Part shown: piece by piece, positions 51,698 through 59,578 of the stretch
How the letters are laid out: every line of letters begins with the position of its first letter
Position numbering within the stretch: the first letter of the stretch is position 1
DNA from: Micrococcus terreus
GTDB lineage: Bacteria > Actinomycetota > Actinomycetes > Actinomycetales > Micrococcaceae
Length of the DNA stretch: 64,000 nt
Direction: 5' to 3'
NCBI RefSeq assembly: GCF_900116905.1
Contig: NZ_FPCG01000009.1
Span: 62,001 to 126,000, forward strand
Notes under the pieces: generated by a model
Told to the model about the DNA's origin: nothing
Databases searched by the model: none
What the model saw: the letters and a program-made list of their open reading frames with translations, nothing else
Program-made: the position numbers and the translations under genes

Positions 51698-52318
51698 TCA
51701 GAACTGCTCGGCGATCTGACGCAGTCGGCCCGTGAAGTCGGACCACCACCGCTCATCATCGGAATCGTGGCCGCTGGGCAGGTTCGAGTTCCCCGGCATG
51801 AGTCCAGCCTGGCCGTCGAGGAGCTCTCGAACGATGTCCACGTGCCCCAGGTGCCGCGCGTACTCGTCCACCATGTGCGTCAGCAGACGGCCCAGCGTGA
51901 CGTCCGGCTGAGACCACCACGGGACACGACCCGATGCATCCAGGTCCAGCGCCTCGATCGCCTCATCCGCTTCAGCGGCACACCGGTCGGCGAAGGCCAG
52001 AACCTGCTCAAGCGACTCCTCTGCGGTGGCATACATGTCCCCGTTCGGCTCGGCGTCATCGGCGAACCAGGGCACCTCGATCGACGTAGGTCGCCCCATG
52101 CACTCGGTGAAATAGCCGACCTCCACCGAGGCCACGTGCTTGAGCACTCCGAGCAGGTTGGTGCCCGTGGGGGTCATCGGCATCCGCAGCTGCCGCTCGG
52201 TCAGACCCTCCAGCTTCCACCGCAGGGTCTGCCGCGACCTCCGCAGATACCAGTGCAGAACAGCCTTGACCCCGCCGTCGGCATCGGTTCCGGACGGGGC
52301 AGGACGCGATTCAGTCAT
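51698..52318 (-). CDS. DinB/DUF664-family protein
   Basis: A 206-residue four-helix protein. The motif LKHVASVEVGYFTECMGRP carries the first metal-ligand His, and LLTHMVDEYARHLGHVDIV carries the His pair typical of DinB/DUF664 thiol-dependent enzymes, which in actinobacteria often use mycothiol. The ATG at 52318 lies 7 nt behind CAGGAT. The start region is back-to-back with the truncated aztD remnant, so the promoter lies in the junction. It is followed by the Nudix gene. Substrate unknown. Confidence 0.85.
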   Translation of the reverse strand: MTESRPAPSGTDADGGVKAVLHWYLRRSRQTLRWKLEGLTERQLRMPMTPTGTNLLGVLKHVASVEVGYFTECMGRPTSIEVPWFADDAEPNGDMYATAEESLEQVLAFADRCAAEADEAIEALDLDASGRVPWWSQPDVTLGRLLTHMVDEYARHLGHVDIVRELLDGQAGLMPGNSNLPSGHDSDDERWWSDFTGRLRQIAEQF

Positions 52319-53285
52319 GGGGTCCATCCTGCACCCTGTCCGAGTGGCCGTGGAGACCTCCACCGAGAACGCGCACCACGGCGTGGCTCTGGAGCTGACC
52401 GACGGCAGCCTGCTCACCACGCAGGGAACCGAAGAGGGCCGCAACACCGTCCAGGTCCTGGAGCGCGAGTCCGGAAAGGTCCTGGCCGAGACCACCGACT
52501 GCCCCGGCGTGCACGGCGAGACCGTCGCCGCCGATGAAGCAGTGGTCTTGGGCTGCGAGAACGGCCCCGTGGTGTACCGCGACGGAGCGTTCCACAAGGT
52601 CCCGGTGGAGACCGAGTACCAGCGTTCGGGCAACCTGGCCGGCACCAAGGCCTCCAGCATCGTGCTCGGAGACCACAAAGTGGACGCCGATGCCGAGCAG
52701 GAGCGTCCCACCGAGATCGCGCTGATCGACTCCGTCCAGGACACCCTGACCACCGTGGACCTGGGCTCCTCCTACTGGTTCCGCTCACTCGCGCGCGGGC
52801 CGGAAGGCGAGTCACTCGTTCTGACCTACGACGGCGAGCTGAACATCCTGGACGAGTCCGGGAAGATCCTCCACGAGGTCAAGGCGATCGAGCCCTGGGA
52901 GGAGAAGGCCGAGTGGCAGCAGCCCGGCCCCATCCTGAAGTCGGCCGACGGCCTGGCCTACATCACCGACGCCGAGCAGCAGAAGCTCGTGGTCGTGGAC
53001 ATCGCCCAGGGCACTGTGGAGCGCACCCTGGACCTGCCGGTGGCCCCGGTGGAGATGGTGGTGGTCACCGGTCATGCCGAGAGCACCCCGAACGCCGAGG
53101 GCGCGGCGAAGGACTCAGGCCAGAAGGCAGGGCACGACGACGGCCACACCAGTCACGCCGACGAGCAGGGTTCCAGCGGTGAGTCCGGCACCGAGCCTGC
53201 TGACCACTCAGACCACGAGGGTCACGAGGGTCACGAGGGTCACGAAGGTCACGAGGATGAGGGTCATGAGGGCCATGACCACTGA
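52317..53285 (+). pseudogene. aztD: 5'-truncated zinc metallochaperone AztD
   Basis: About 322 codons remain, of which the first 15 or so are not aztD-like. AENAHHG-type sequence (TENAHHGVALELTDGSLL), CPGVHGETVAADEAVVLGC and the blade YWFRSLARGPEGESLVL match the C-terminal half of AztD, a beta-propeller zinc carrier for the AztABC importer. The signal peptide and first blades are missing: the frame starts at an ATG back-to-back with the DinB gene start. The tail is GHEGHEGHEGHEDEGHEG, a 9-bp tandem repeat in DNA (about 53216-53262). With no export signal it is probably non-functional. Confidence 0.65.
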
Positions 53286-53318
53286 TCGCTGATCTCGATC
53301 CGGATCACCACAGACCGG

Positions 53319-53354
53319 GAGGCGGCGGGCCCATGCGAGGGAACCCGCCGCCTC
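53319..53354. terminator. Hairpin between aztD remnant and convergent membrane protein gene
   Basis: GAGGCGGCGGG (53319-53329) and CCCGCCGCCTC (53344-53354) form an 11-bp perfect stem with a 14-nt loop between two convergent genes, consistent with a bidirectional terminator. Confidence 0.6.
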
Positions 53355-53394
53355 TCACTGTGTCCGGCCACAGACCCGCCTCAGGCCGGCTCCC

Positions 53395-54507
53395 TCACCC
53401 GGTGCGGGTGTAGGCGGCGGCGCGGACCACGGCCTCGTTCTCCAGTCCGGCGCCCAGTGCGCCGCCCAGGGTGGCCAGGCCTCCCACCAGCCAGGCCAGC
53501 TTCAGGTACTCGGGCAGATCCGCAACCTCCCCGGTGACCTCGGTGAAGACGTCTGCATCCACCAGCAGCAGGGCCCCGCCTAAGGACGCGACGAACAGCA
53601 TCAGGTGCAGCACCATCACGCCGATCAGCACGGTCAGCACCGTGGCCGCGTTGAACAGGGTCACCTGCTCGCGCTCCCCGTCCCGGCGGGCCTGCTCCCA
53701 CAGTCCAGCGCCCACGATCAGCGCCCCGGTCACGGCCCCGACGGACACCAGTCCCAGCAGTGTCATCTGCAGTGGCGAGTACTCCGAGGAGAGCAGCCAC
53801 AGGTCCGTGGTGACCAGGGTCAGAACACCGGATGCGAGCGCCACGGTCAACGACTTGGACAGCCGCACGGCCAGCAGCCATGGGCGGTTGGTGCGAACCA
53901 TGCCCAGCAGCAGCCGCACGTTCCCGCCCAACACCCTGGCCGTGTACGAAGTGACGTTCTCCTCCTGCCGGTCCTCCACGTCCGTGGCGAGCTGACGCGC
54001 CCTCTCCGCGACCGCCTCCGGTGAGCCGCCGCCGTCGGGATCCACTCCCAACACCACACCCACGGCCGCCACCACCGTCTCCGCGACCCGCGCGCTCGTG
54101 GTGGTCACACCCAGCGCGGGGACGGAGATCACGCCGGCCGCGTGCGCGGCCGAGACCTGTTGGGCGTACGTGTGCCGGCCCTGGCGCAGCACCTCGTCGG
54201 TGATCGCCACGGCGATGTCCCAGTCCTCGTCCAGCATGCGGTCGCGCGTGGCCTCCAGCAGGCCCAGGGCGTCCTCGGCCGGATCGTCCCGGTCCTCCGT
54301 GGCGGTGGACAGGATCCATTCCACGCCGGGGAACCGGGACTCCAGCAGGTCGGGGAGCTCGGCCAGCAGCGGGTCGCGGTACCGCCCCACCAGGTCCGGG
54401 GCGAAGATCAGGCCCAGGTGGACTGGGGCCGCGGGGGCTGAACCGGTGGACGCGGTGGAACTGGCAGAACGGGAGCCGGGGGCGGGGTCACGGGGTGCAG
54501 GGGTCAC
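53395..54507 (-). CDS. Uncharacterised actinobacterial membrane protein with soluble N-terminal domain
   Basis: A 370-residue protein. Residues 30-190 form a soluble alpha/beta domain (HLGLIFAPDLVGRYRDPL, DWDIAVAITDEVLRQGR) with an Asp-rich strand; four to five membrane helices follow (residues 225-350, e.g. SLTVALASGVLTLV and LLGLVSVGAVTGALI). I recall similar proteins being mislabelled as methylene-tetrahydrofolate dehydrogenase, but see no cofactor motif. The GTG at 54507 follows GATGAT by 6 nt. Function unknown. Confidence 0.75.
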   Translation of the reverse strand: MTPAPRDPAPGSRSASSTASTGSAPAAPVHLGLIFAPDLVGRYRDPLLAELPDLLESRFPGVEWILSTATEDRDDPAEDALGLLEATRDRMLDEDWDIAVAITDEVLRQGRHTYAQQVSAAHAAGVISVPALGVTTTSARVAETVVAAVGVVLGVDPDGGGSPEAVAERARQLATDVEDRQEENVTSYTARVLGGNVRLLLGMVRTNRPWLLAVRLSKSLTVALASGVLTLVTTDLWLLSSEYSPLQMTLLGLVSVGAVTGALIVGAGLWEQARRDGEREQVTLFNAATVLTVLIGVMVLHLMLFVASLGGALLLVDADVFTEVTGEVADLPEYLKLAWLVGGLATLGGALGAGLENEAVVRAAAYTRTG

Positions 54508-54665
54508 CCGTCCATCATCCCGGTGACCTGGGCGAGTGCGGAAATCCGACGCCTGAGAGTGGCCCCTTTCACCGGCCGGGGTCCGTGGTGAAGACTGGAG
54601 CCAGACCGAGATCGGCGGGCTCCACCCCACCGGTCCACGCACCCCTACATCCCCAGGAGGACGCC

Positions 54666-55403
54666 GTGGCAGAGAAGTCAGACGCGCAGCCGGAGCAGAC
54701 CGAGCAGGCTGAGCAGAAGCAGGCCGAGCAGAAGTCCCCGGAGGTGAAGATCACCCGGCTGGAGGGCGCCACCATGGCTGGCGTGCCCGCCGAGCTGTCC
54801 GGCCCGGACCAGGTGGGCGAGGTGATCGGCGGGATGTTCAGCACCGCCGCAGAGAAGATCGCCGCCGCAGGAGGCACGCCCGGCACCGGCATCAGCGTGT
54901 ATGACATGGACCCCGAGCACCCGGAGAACGGCCTGAGCTTCACCGTGGGCTACCTCTACGCCGAGGGCCCGGTGGAAGGGCTGCAGCTGGCCGACCTGCC
55001 CGCCACCGAGGCCGCCGTGCTGGCGCACCGGGGGTCCATGCAGAGCATCGGGCAGTCCTGGCGGGCGTTGGAGCAGTGGATCGCCGAGAGTGGGGAGTGG
55101 GTGGCGTCCGGCCCCAGCCGCGAGGTCTACCTGCAGTCCGGCGAGGACGTGCCCATGGACGAGTGGGTCACCCACCTGCAGCAGCCCGTCCAGCCCACCG
55201 TGGTGGCCGAGGCCGAGCACCTCGAGGAGGAGCTGGAGGTCTCCGAGCAGGATCCGAACGGCTCAGCGAAGGCGGGCAGCGGAGAGGCACCCGCCGAGGG
55301 CGAGGACACCGCAGACGACTCGCACGACTCCGAGGCTGAGCAGAGAGCCGGCGCGGAGAACGACGCCGAGGACGCCCCCAAGGTCTCCGAGCCCGGCGCC
55401 TGA
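54666..55403 (+). CDS. GyrI-like small-molecule binding domain protein
   Basis: A 245-residue protein starting with GTG after GGAGG. A charged Gln/Glu-rich N-terminus of 25 residues leads to a GyrI/SOUL-type domain (about 30-190): DQVGEVIGGMFSTAAEKIA, GISVYDMDPEHPENGLSF, AVLAHRGSMQSIGQSWRALE and REVYLQSG. There is no DNA-binding domain, so it may bind or neutralise small molecules like SbmC/GyrI. A long acidic, low-complexity C-terminal tail of about 60 residues follows. It converges on lysE. Confidence 0.75.
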   Translation: MAEKSDAQPEQTEQAEQKQAEQKSPEVKITRLEGATMAGVPAELSGPDQVGEVIGGMFSTAAEKIAAAGGTPGTGISVYDMDPEHPENGLSFTVGYLYAEGPVEGLQLADLPATEAAVLAHRGSMQSIGQSWRALEQWIAESGEWVASGPSREVYLQSGEDVPMDEWVTHLQQPVQPTVVAEAEHLEEELEVSEQDPNGSAKAGSGEAPAEGEDTADDSHDSEAEQRAGAENDAEDAPKVSEPGA

Positions 55404-55407
55404 CCGG

Positions 55408-56220
55408 TCAGCCCACCACCAGGGCGCCCGCGACCACCAGCACCACGCAGCCCACGGCCACGTCGATCACCTTCCAGGTGCGCGGCGTCTTCAGCACAGG
55501 GGCGAGCGCGCGGGCGCCCAGTCCCAGCGCGAGCAGCCACACGGCTGACCCGACGACGGCCCCCGCGGCATACGCCCAGCGGTCCGGTCCGAAGGCGGCC
55601 GCCAGAGTGCCGAGCATGACGGTGGAGTCCACGATGGCCTGCGGGTTCACCCAGGACACGGCGAACGCGGTGAGCATCACACGCAGCAGCGGGGCGGGGC
55701 GCGGCATCCGGAGCCGGGTGCGCTGAACGCTCGGAGTGATGCGCGGCCAGGCGCTGGTGCCCGGTCGGGCGTCCGTGCGGGTGGCGAGGGCGACCCCACC
55801 CTCGCGCGGAGCGGCGAACGGCTCCGGTGCGGGCGACTCGATGACCTCAGGCTGGACCACGAGAGCGGCGGACTCAGACACGTCGGCGGGCTCTGCCGGC
55901 TCGTCGGACACGTCCACCGTCAGCCGCTGGGTGGTGAAGGCCGAGCGGAACGAGCTGAGGGCGAACCAGACCAGGTACGCCGCGCCGCCCCACCGCAGCA
56001 CCTCCAGCAGCCACGGGGCGCGGTCGGTCACCACACCCACGCCCGCGGTGCCCGCGAAGATCAGCACCGCGTCGCCGGCGATGCAGACCGCCAGCACGGC
56101 GGCCAGATGCTCGCGCCGGATCGCCTGGCGCAGCACGAAGGCGCTCTGCGCACCGATCGCCGCGCTCAGGGCGAGGCAGGTCAGCAGGCCGGTCAGGAAG
56201 ACAGTCATCACGGGAGTCAC
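55408..56220 (-). CDS. lysE: LysE/ArgO family amino acid exporter
   Basis: A 270-residue exporter. The start FLTGLLTCLALSAAIGAQSAFVLRQAI is the LysE/ArgO hallmark for lysine/arginine export; AYLVWFALSSFRSAF and FAVSWVNPQAIVDS continue it. A polar insertion of about 70 residues (about 98-165, rich in Pro, Ala and Arg) separates the third and fourth helices, longer than usual. The GTG at 56220 is 6 nt behind TACAGT (56227-56232), indicating a leaderless mRNA. It is divergent from a LysG-type activator, matching the lysGE pair of Corynebacterium. Confidence 0.9.
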   Translation of the reverse strand: MTPVMTVFLTGLLTCLALSAAIGAQSAFVLRQAIRREHLAAVLAVCIAGDAVLIFAGTAGVGVVTDRAPWLLEVLRWGGAAYLVWFALSSFRSAFTTQRLTVDVSDEPAEPADVSESAALVVQPEVIESPAPEPFAAPREGGVALATRTDARPGTSAWPRITPSVQRTRLRMPRPAPLLRVMLTAFAVSWVNPQAIVDSTVMLGTLAAAFGPDRWAYAAGAVVGSAVWLLALGLGARALAPVLKTPRTWKVIDVAVGCVVLVVAGALVVG

Positions 56221-56229
56221 CCCGTGACT
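56215..56229. promoter_or_regulatory. Palindrome at the lysE promoter
   Basis: AGTCAC-CCC-GTGACT is a perfect dyad overlapping the lysE -10 region and start codon. Its position fits an operator, possibly for LysG, but LysR-type sites usually lie further upstream, so the role is uncertain. Confidence 0.35.
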
Positions 56230-56290
56230 GTAGACAGGTGTGAAGCGTCCGCTCCACGTGAAGATCCTTCAGAGTCCTAAGCTTTCCTTC

Positions 56291-57208
56291 ATGAACACCG
56301 ATCATCTGCGCGCCCTGGCGGCCGCCGTGGACGAGGGCACCTTCGAGGCGGCGGCCGACCTGTTGCGCATCTCCGGGTCCGCGTTCTCCCAACGGATCAA
56401 GGCGTTGGAGAAGGACATGGGCCAGGTGCTGCTGACCCGCACCGTGCCCGTGGCCACCACGCCGGCCGGGGACCGCGTGCTCCGGCTGGCCCGTCAGGTG
56501 GCGGTGCTGGAGGACGACGCCCGGCGCTCGCTCGGCCGGGGCAGCGGCGGACGGACGGTGCTGCGCGTGGCGGTCAACGTGGACTCGCTGGCCACCTGGT
56601 TCGTGGAGGTGCTGCGCCAGGCGGCCACCTGGGACGATGTCGCGCTCCAGCTGCAGACCGAGGACCAGGAGCACACCCACGAACTGCTGCGCTCCGGTGC
56701 GGTGGTGGCGGCGGTGACCGAACGCCCCACCCCCGTGTCCGGCTGCGTGTCCATGGAGCTGGGCGAGATGGGGTACCACGCCGTGGCCGCCTCAGCCCTG
56801 CTGGACCGGTACCGAACGGGCGGCTCCGGGGACACTGTCGGCAACGGGCAGGCGCCCGTGGACTTCGGCGCCATGCCCGTGGTCGACTTCGGCACGCGAG
56901 ACAACCTGCAGCGCTCCCGCCTGGCCCGGCTCGGCCGCGAGCGTGGGCTGACCCTGGACCCGCCGCGTCATGTGGTCCCCGACGCGGAGACCTATCTGCA
57001 GGCGGTGGAGCTGGGCATGGGCTGGGGCATGTTCCCGGACGCGCAGCTGCCGCCGGGCGTGCTGGAGGGCGCCCACCCTGAGCTGGAGGCGATCCCGGAG
57101 CTCGGCGCAGCCCAGGTCCAACTGCACTGGCAGCGGTGGTCCGCCGGGACGGAGGCGCTGGACCGGCTCACGGCCGCCGTCCAACAGGCCGCCCGCCACA
57201 TGGTCTGA
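56291..57208 (+). CDS. lysG: LysR-family regulator, LysG/ArgP type
   Basis: A 305-residue regulator. The HTH is LAAAVDEGTFEAAADLLRIS and SAFSQRIKALEKDMGQVLL; the effector domain holds VLRVAVNVDSLATWFVEVLR and WGMFPDAQLPPGVLEG, typical of LysG/ArgP, which sense lysine, arginine or histidine and activate the exporter. The ATG follows TAAGCT (56278-56283) by 7 nt. It is divergent from lysE, its likely target. Confidence 0.9.
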   Translation: MNTDHLRALAAAVDEGTFEAAADLLRISGSAFSQRIKALEKDMGQVLLTRTVPVATTPAGDRVLRLARQVAVLEDDARRSLGRGSGGRTVLRVAVNVDSLATWFVEVLRQAATWDDVALQLQTEDQEHTHELLRSGAVVAAVTERPTPVSGCVSMELGEMGYHAVAASALLDRYRTGGSGDTVGNGQAPVDFGAMPVVDFGTRDNLQRSRLARLGRERGLTLDPPRHVVPDAETYLQAVELGMGWGMFPDAQLPPGVLEGAHPELEAIPELGAAQVQLHWQRWSAGTEALDRLTAAVQQAARHMV

Positions 57209-57222
57209 GCTGCCACCCAACG

Positions 57223-57285
57223 GATCACGTGCGCAGAAGACTCTGCGACACGCCGAGCCCGACCCCAGTTGGCGTGATCATGATC
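57223..57285. repeat. 63-bp intergenic dyad element, family A copy 4
   Basis: Closely related to copy 1: both begin GATCACGTGCGCAGAAGA and share CGCCGAGCC and AGTTGGCG. The right end reads TGATCATGATC, partly decayed. It overlaps the end of the DUF2087 gene, whose stop codon (57278-57280) lies in the element, and it sits 14 nt after the lysG stop. Confidence 0.8.
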
Positions 57286-57835
57286 GGGGCAGGGCGTACT
57301 GCGTACCGGTGGGCGTGCGCTCGAGCAGTCCGTGGTCCACCAGGTACCGGCGAACCAGGGCGACGTCCTCATGGAACACGCGCAGCCGCTCGTTCAGCTG
57401 CGGCTCAGTGAGCACCTCGCCGGGCCGCAGCGCCGCGTCCCGCACCCACATCAGCAGCTCGCGCCGCTCCCCCGGAGCCGCCGGCAGGGCCTGGATCCGT
57501 GGTCCCAGACCGCCCACCAGGAACTTCCCGACGCCGGCCCGCGCCTTCTGCTCGCCCCGCACCTGGGGTGCGGCGAGGGTGGCGCGCAGGAGGCCACCGT
57601 CCACGGTGACCGAACCGGCTGAGGTGACGGGGCCGTCGTCGGGAACCTGGGTGAGGACACCGAGCGAGAGCCAGGTCTGCAGGGCCTTGGCCTCCCGGGA
57701 GTTCAGCGCCGCGCGGGCCTGCGCGTCCAGGGTGCCCAAGGCGGCGTGGGCGAAGACGGTCCGGGCGGCCTCGTTGCCCAGGGCGGCGAGGATCGGCTTC
57801 CAGTCGGGTGCGGGTGCCGGGTCAGAACTGCTCAT
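57278..57835 (-). CDS. DUF2087 domain protein
   Basis: A 185-residue protein. The C-terminal 70 residues match DUF2087: PGERRELLMWVRDAAL, TEPQLNERLRVFHEDVALVRRYLVDHG and LLERTPTGTQYAL, a winged-helix-like fold that occurs with ArsR- or MarR-type regulators. The N-terminal part (WKPILAALGNEAARTVFAHAAL) also resembles an HTH, so a regulatory role is likely. The ATG lies 6 nt behind CAGGAT. The stop codon is provided by a family A element, so the C-terminus may have been altered. Confidence 0.8.
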   Translation of the reverse strand: MSSSDPAPAPDWKPILAALGNEAARTVFAHAALGTLDAQARAALNSREAKALQTWLSLGVLTQVPDDGPVTSAGSVTVDGGLLRATLAAPQVRGEQKARAGVGKFLVGGLGPRIQALPAAPGERRELLMWVRDAALRPGEVLTEPQLNERLRVFHEDVALVRRYLVDHGLLERTPTGTQYALPRS

Positions 57836-57861
57836 CCGACCATCCTGCCCCACCCCCCCCA

Positions 57862-57915
57862 GGCACAAAGTGACCACGCCCGGTCACTGTAGTGGGGGTC
57901 TGGTCACTTTGTGCC
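57862..57915. repeat. 54-bp intergenic dyad element, family B copy 1
   Basis: Begins GGCACAAAGTGACC and ends GGTCACTTTGTGCC, a perfect 14-bp terminal repeat, with a third GGTCACT in the middle. A second copy lies at 62434-62487 in the opposite orientation; I count 46 identical positions of 54. It lies upstream of the DUF2087 start and after the ABC permease stop. Confidence 0.85.
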
Positions 57916-57925
57916 CGAAGGAGGA

Positions 57926-59578
57926 TCAGGCGCGGGAGAGGTCGCGGCGACGCATCAGGGGCACGGCGACGAGGAGCCCCGCCACGCCGATCCCCGCCAG
58001 CACACCCAACGGCCAGAACTCCGGCTCGCCCACGGAGAGGTCGGGCACGTGCTCGAAGACCACCAGGTCCATCAGCCACTGCGGCGGGTCCAGCAGGCCA
58101 CCGAGCCAGGCCAGCGTGGCCGAGACCGTCACCAGCGCCCACATCAGCCAGCTCAGACGCGGCAGTCCGGCCACCATCACAGTGGCCAACCCAGCCAGGC
58201 ACAGCGCCGCAGGCCACTGCAGCACCAGGTAACCCAGGGTCTCGTCGAGCGCCGCCTCATCCCCCAGCTGACCCTGTGCCACCAGAGCGGTCACCCCACC
58301 GGCCAGCAGCAGCATCACCAAGGACCCGACGGCGGCCGTCAGCAGGGCGGCCACCAGCGGCTCCCAGCGGCGCCGGCCGGTGGTCAACTCGACGTCCAAG
58401 AGACCTTCGCGCTCGTCGGCCCGGACCCGCAGGACCGTTCCCACGGCGTAGATCGCCCTCAGGATGCCCCCGAACATGGCCGTCATGCGGAAGAACATCG
58501 AGGTGACGGACCCCTCCCCCAACATCTGCTGCACGATCTGCGCGGTGGCATCGGACCCTTCGATCAGCTCCAGGATCCCCGAGCTCATCCCGGCGAACAG
58601 GGCTGCCAGTCCCACCACTGCCACCGTCCAGCCCACCCAGGAGCCGACCCCACGCCGCAACGCAAAGGCCAGCGGGGAACGGACCCTCATCCGCGCCGAG
58701 CTGCCCCGGGTGCGGGCCAGCAGGCCGGACCGGTACTCGCGCCGAGCGGACAGCCCCAGCCCAGCGCCCAGCAACACCACGGCCGCCGCACCGAAGGCGA
58801 GGAACGGCCCCATCTGGTCGTCGGTGTACGGCGCCACCACCTGCGCCCAGCCGAGCGGCGAGATCCAGTGCAGGACCGTCACCGGAGCACGGTGGGACGC
58901 GTCCAGGGTGGCGGTGGCGTCCGGGACGGCCCGGGCCAGGAACGCCGCCGCCAGCACGATCAGCGCCCAGGACCGGGCGGTGCGTGCGTCGGCGGCCAGC
59001 TGGCAGCACACCACGGCGATCAGGGCGAACACCAGGCTCACCGCGGACACCAGCAGCCCGAAGGCCATGGCTCCGGACTCCGTCAGCTCGGCGATCCGCT
59101 GTGCCTGCACCCATAGGATCAGGCCCGCCCCGCCACCCAGGGTCAGGCACTGTCCGATCAGCACGGTCAGCGCCGCAGCCGCCGGGACCCAGGGGGCGGT
59201 TCCCGTGGAACGGATCAGCTCCAGGGTGCCCTCGTCCTCAGGCCGGCGCACCAGGGCCACCGCGAGCAGGATGCCCATCAGTGCGCCGAGCACCAGCACG
59301 TACGTCCCGGTCTCCCACACCAGCAGCTGACCCAGGCGGCCCGGGTCCGGCAGCGGACCGTAGAGCAGTGTGGTGGCGGTGTTCGCCCGCAGCGACTCCA
59401 CCATGAACGTGCGCTGGGACAGCTCCGGATACGTGGTCTCATACGCGGGGGCGGTGATCACCACGAGCAGCAGCAGCCCGCCCAACCAGGCTCCGAGCAT
59501 CAGCCAGTGCCGCCGCAGCACCAGTCGGATCAGCCGCCGGTACTGCCCGGACCCGGAGGTCGGCTGCGCCCGGCTCAT
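57926..59578 (-). CDS. ABC-2 type permease, antibiotic-exporter like
   Basis: A 550-residue permease with about twelve hydrophobic helices in two halves, resembling the tetronasin-type 'polyketide antibiotic exporter' permeases of actinobacteria. Typical stretches are LIRLVLRRHWLMLGAWLGGL, YVLVLGALMGILLAVALVRR and LRVRADEREGLLDVELTTGR (coupling segment). Its start overlaps the ATPase stop (ATGA). The third gene of a merR-ATPase-permease operon, it probably exports a drug that the MerR protein senses. Confidence 0.88.
   Translation of the reverse strand: MSRAQPTSGSGQYRRLIRLVLRRHWLMLGAWLGGLLLLVVITAPAYETTYPELSQRTFMVESLRANTATTLLYGPLPDPGRLGQLLVWETGTYVLVLGALMGILLAVALVRRPEDEGTLELIRSTGTAPWVPAAAALTVLIGQCLTLGGGAGLILWVQAQRIAELTESGAMAFGLLVSAVSLVFALIAVVCCQLAADARTARSWALIVLAAAFLARAVPDATATLDASHRAPVTVLHWISPLGWAQVVAPYTDDQMGPFLAFGAAAVVLLGAGLGLSARREYRSGLLARTRGSSARMRVRSPLAFALRRGVGSWVGWTVAVVGLAALFAGMSSGILELIEGSDATAQIVQQMLGEGSVTSMFFRMTAMFGGILRAIYAVGTVLRVRADEREGLLDVELTTGRRRWEPLVAALLTAAVGSLVMLLLAGGVTALVAQGQLGDEAALDETLGYLVLQWPAALCLAGLATVMVAGLPRLSWLMWALVTVSATLAWLGGLLDPPQWLMDLVVFEHVPDLSVGEPEFWPLGVLAGIGVAGLLVAVPLMRRRDLSRA

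Noticed and set aside
53200-53285. Tandem repeats as a CRISPR or minisatellite locus
   Set aside because: The 9-bp units are in frame and encode the GHE tail of the aztD remnant; there are no spacers.
53395-54507. Methylene-tetrahydrofolate dehydrogenase
   Set aside because: I recall this label on similar proteins, but there is no folate or NAD motif and the C-terminus is a membrane domain.
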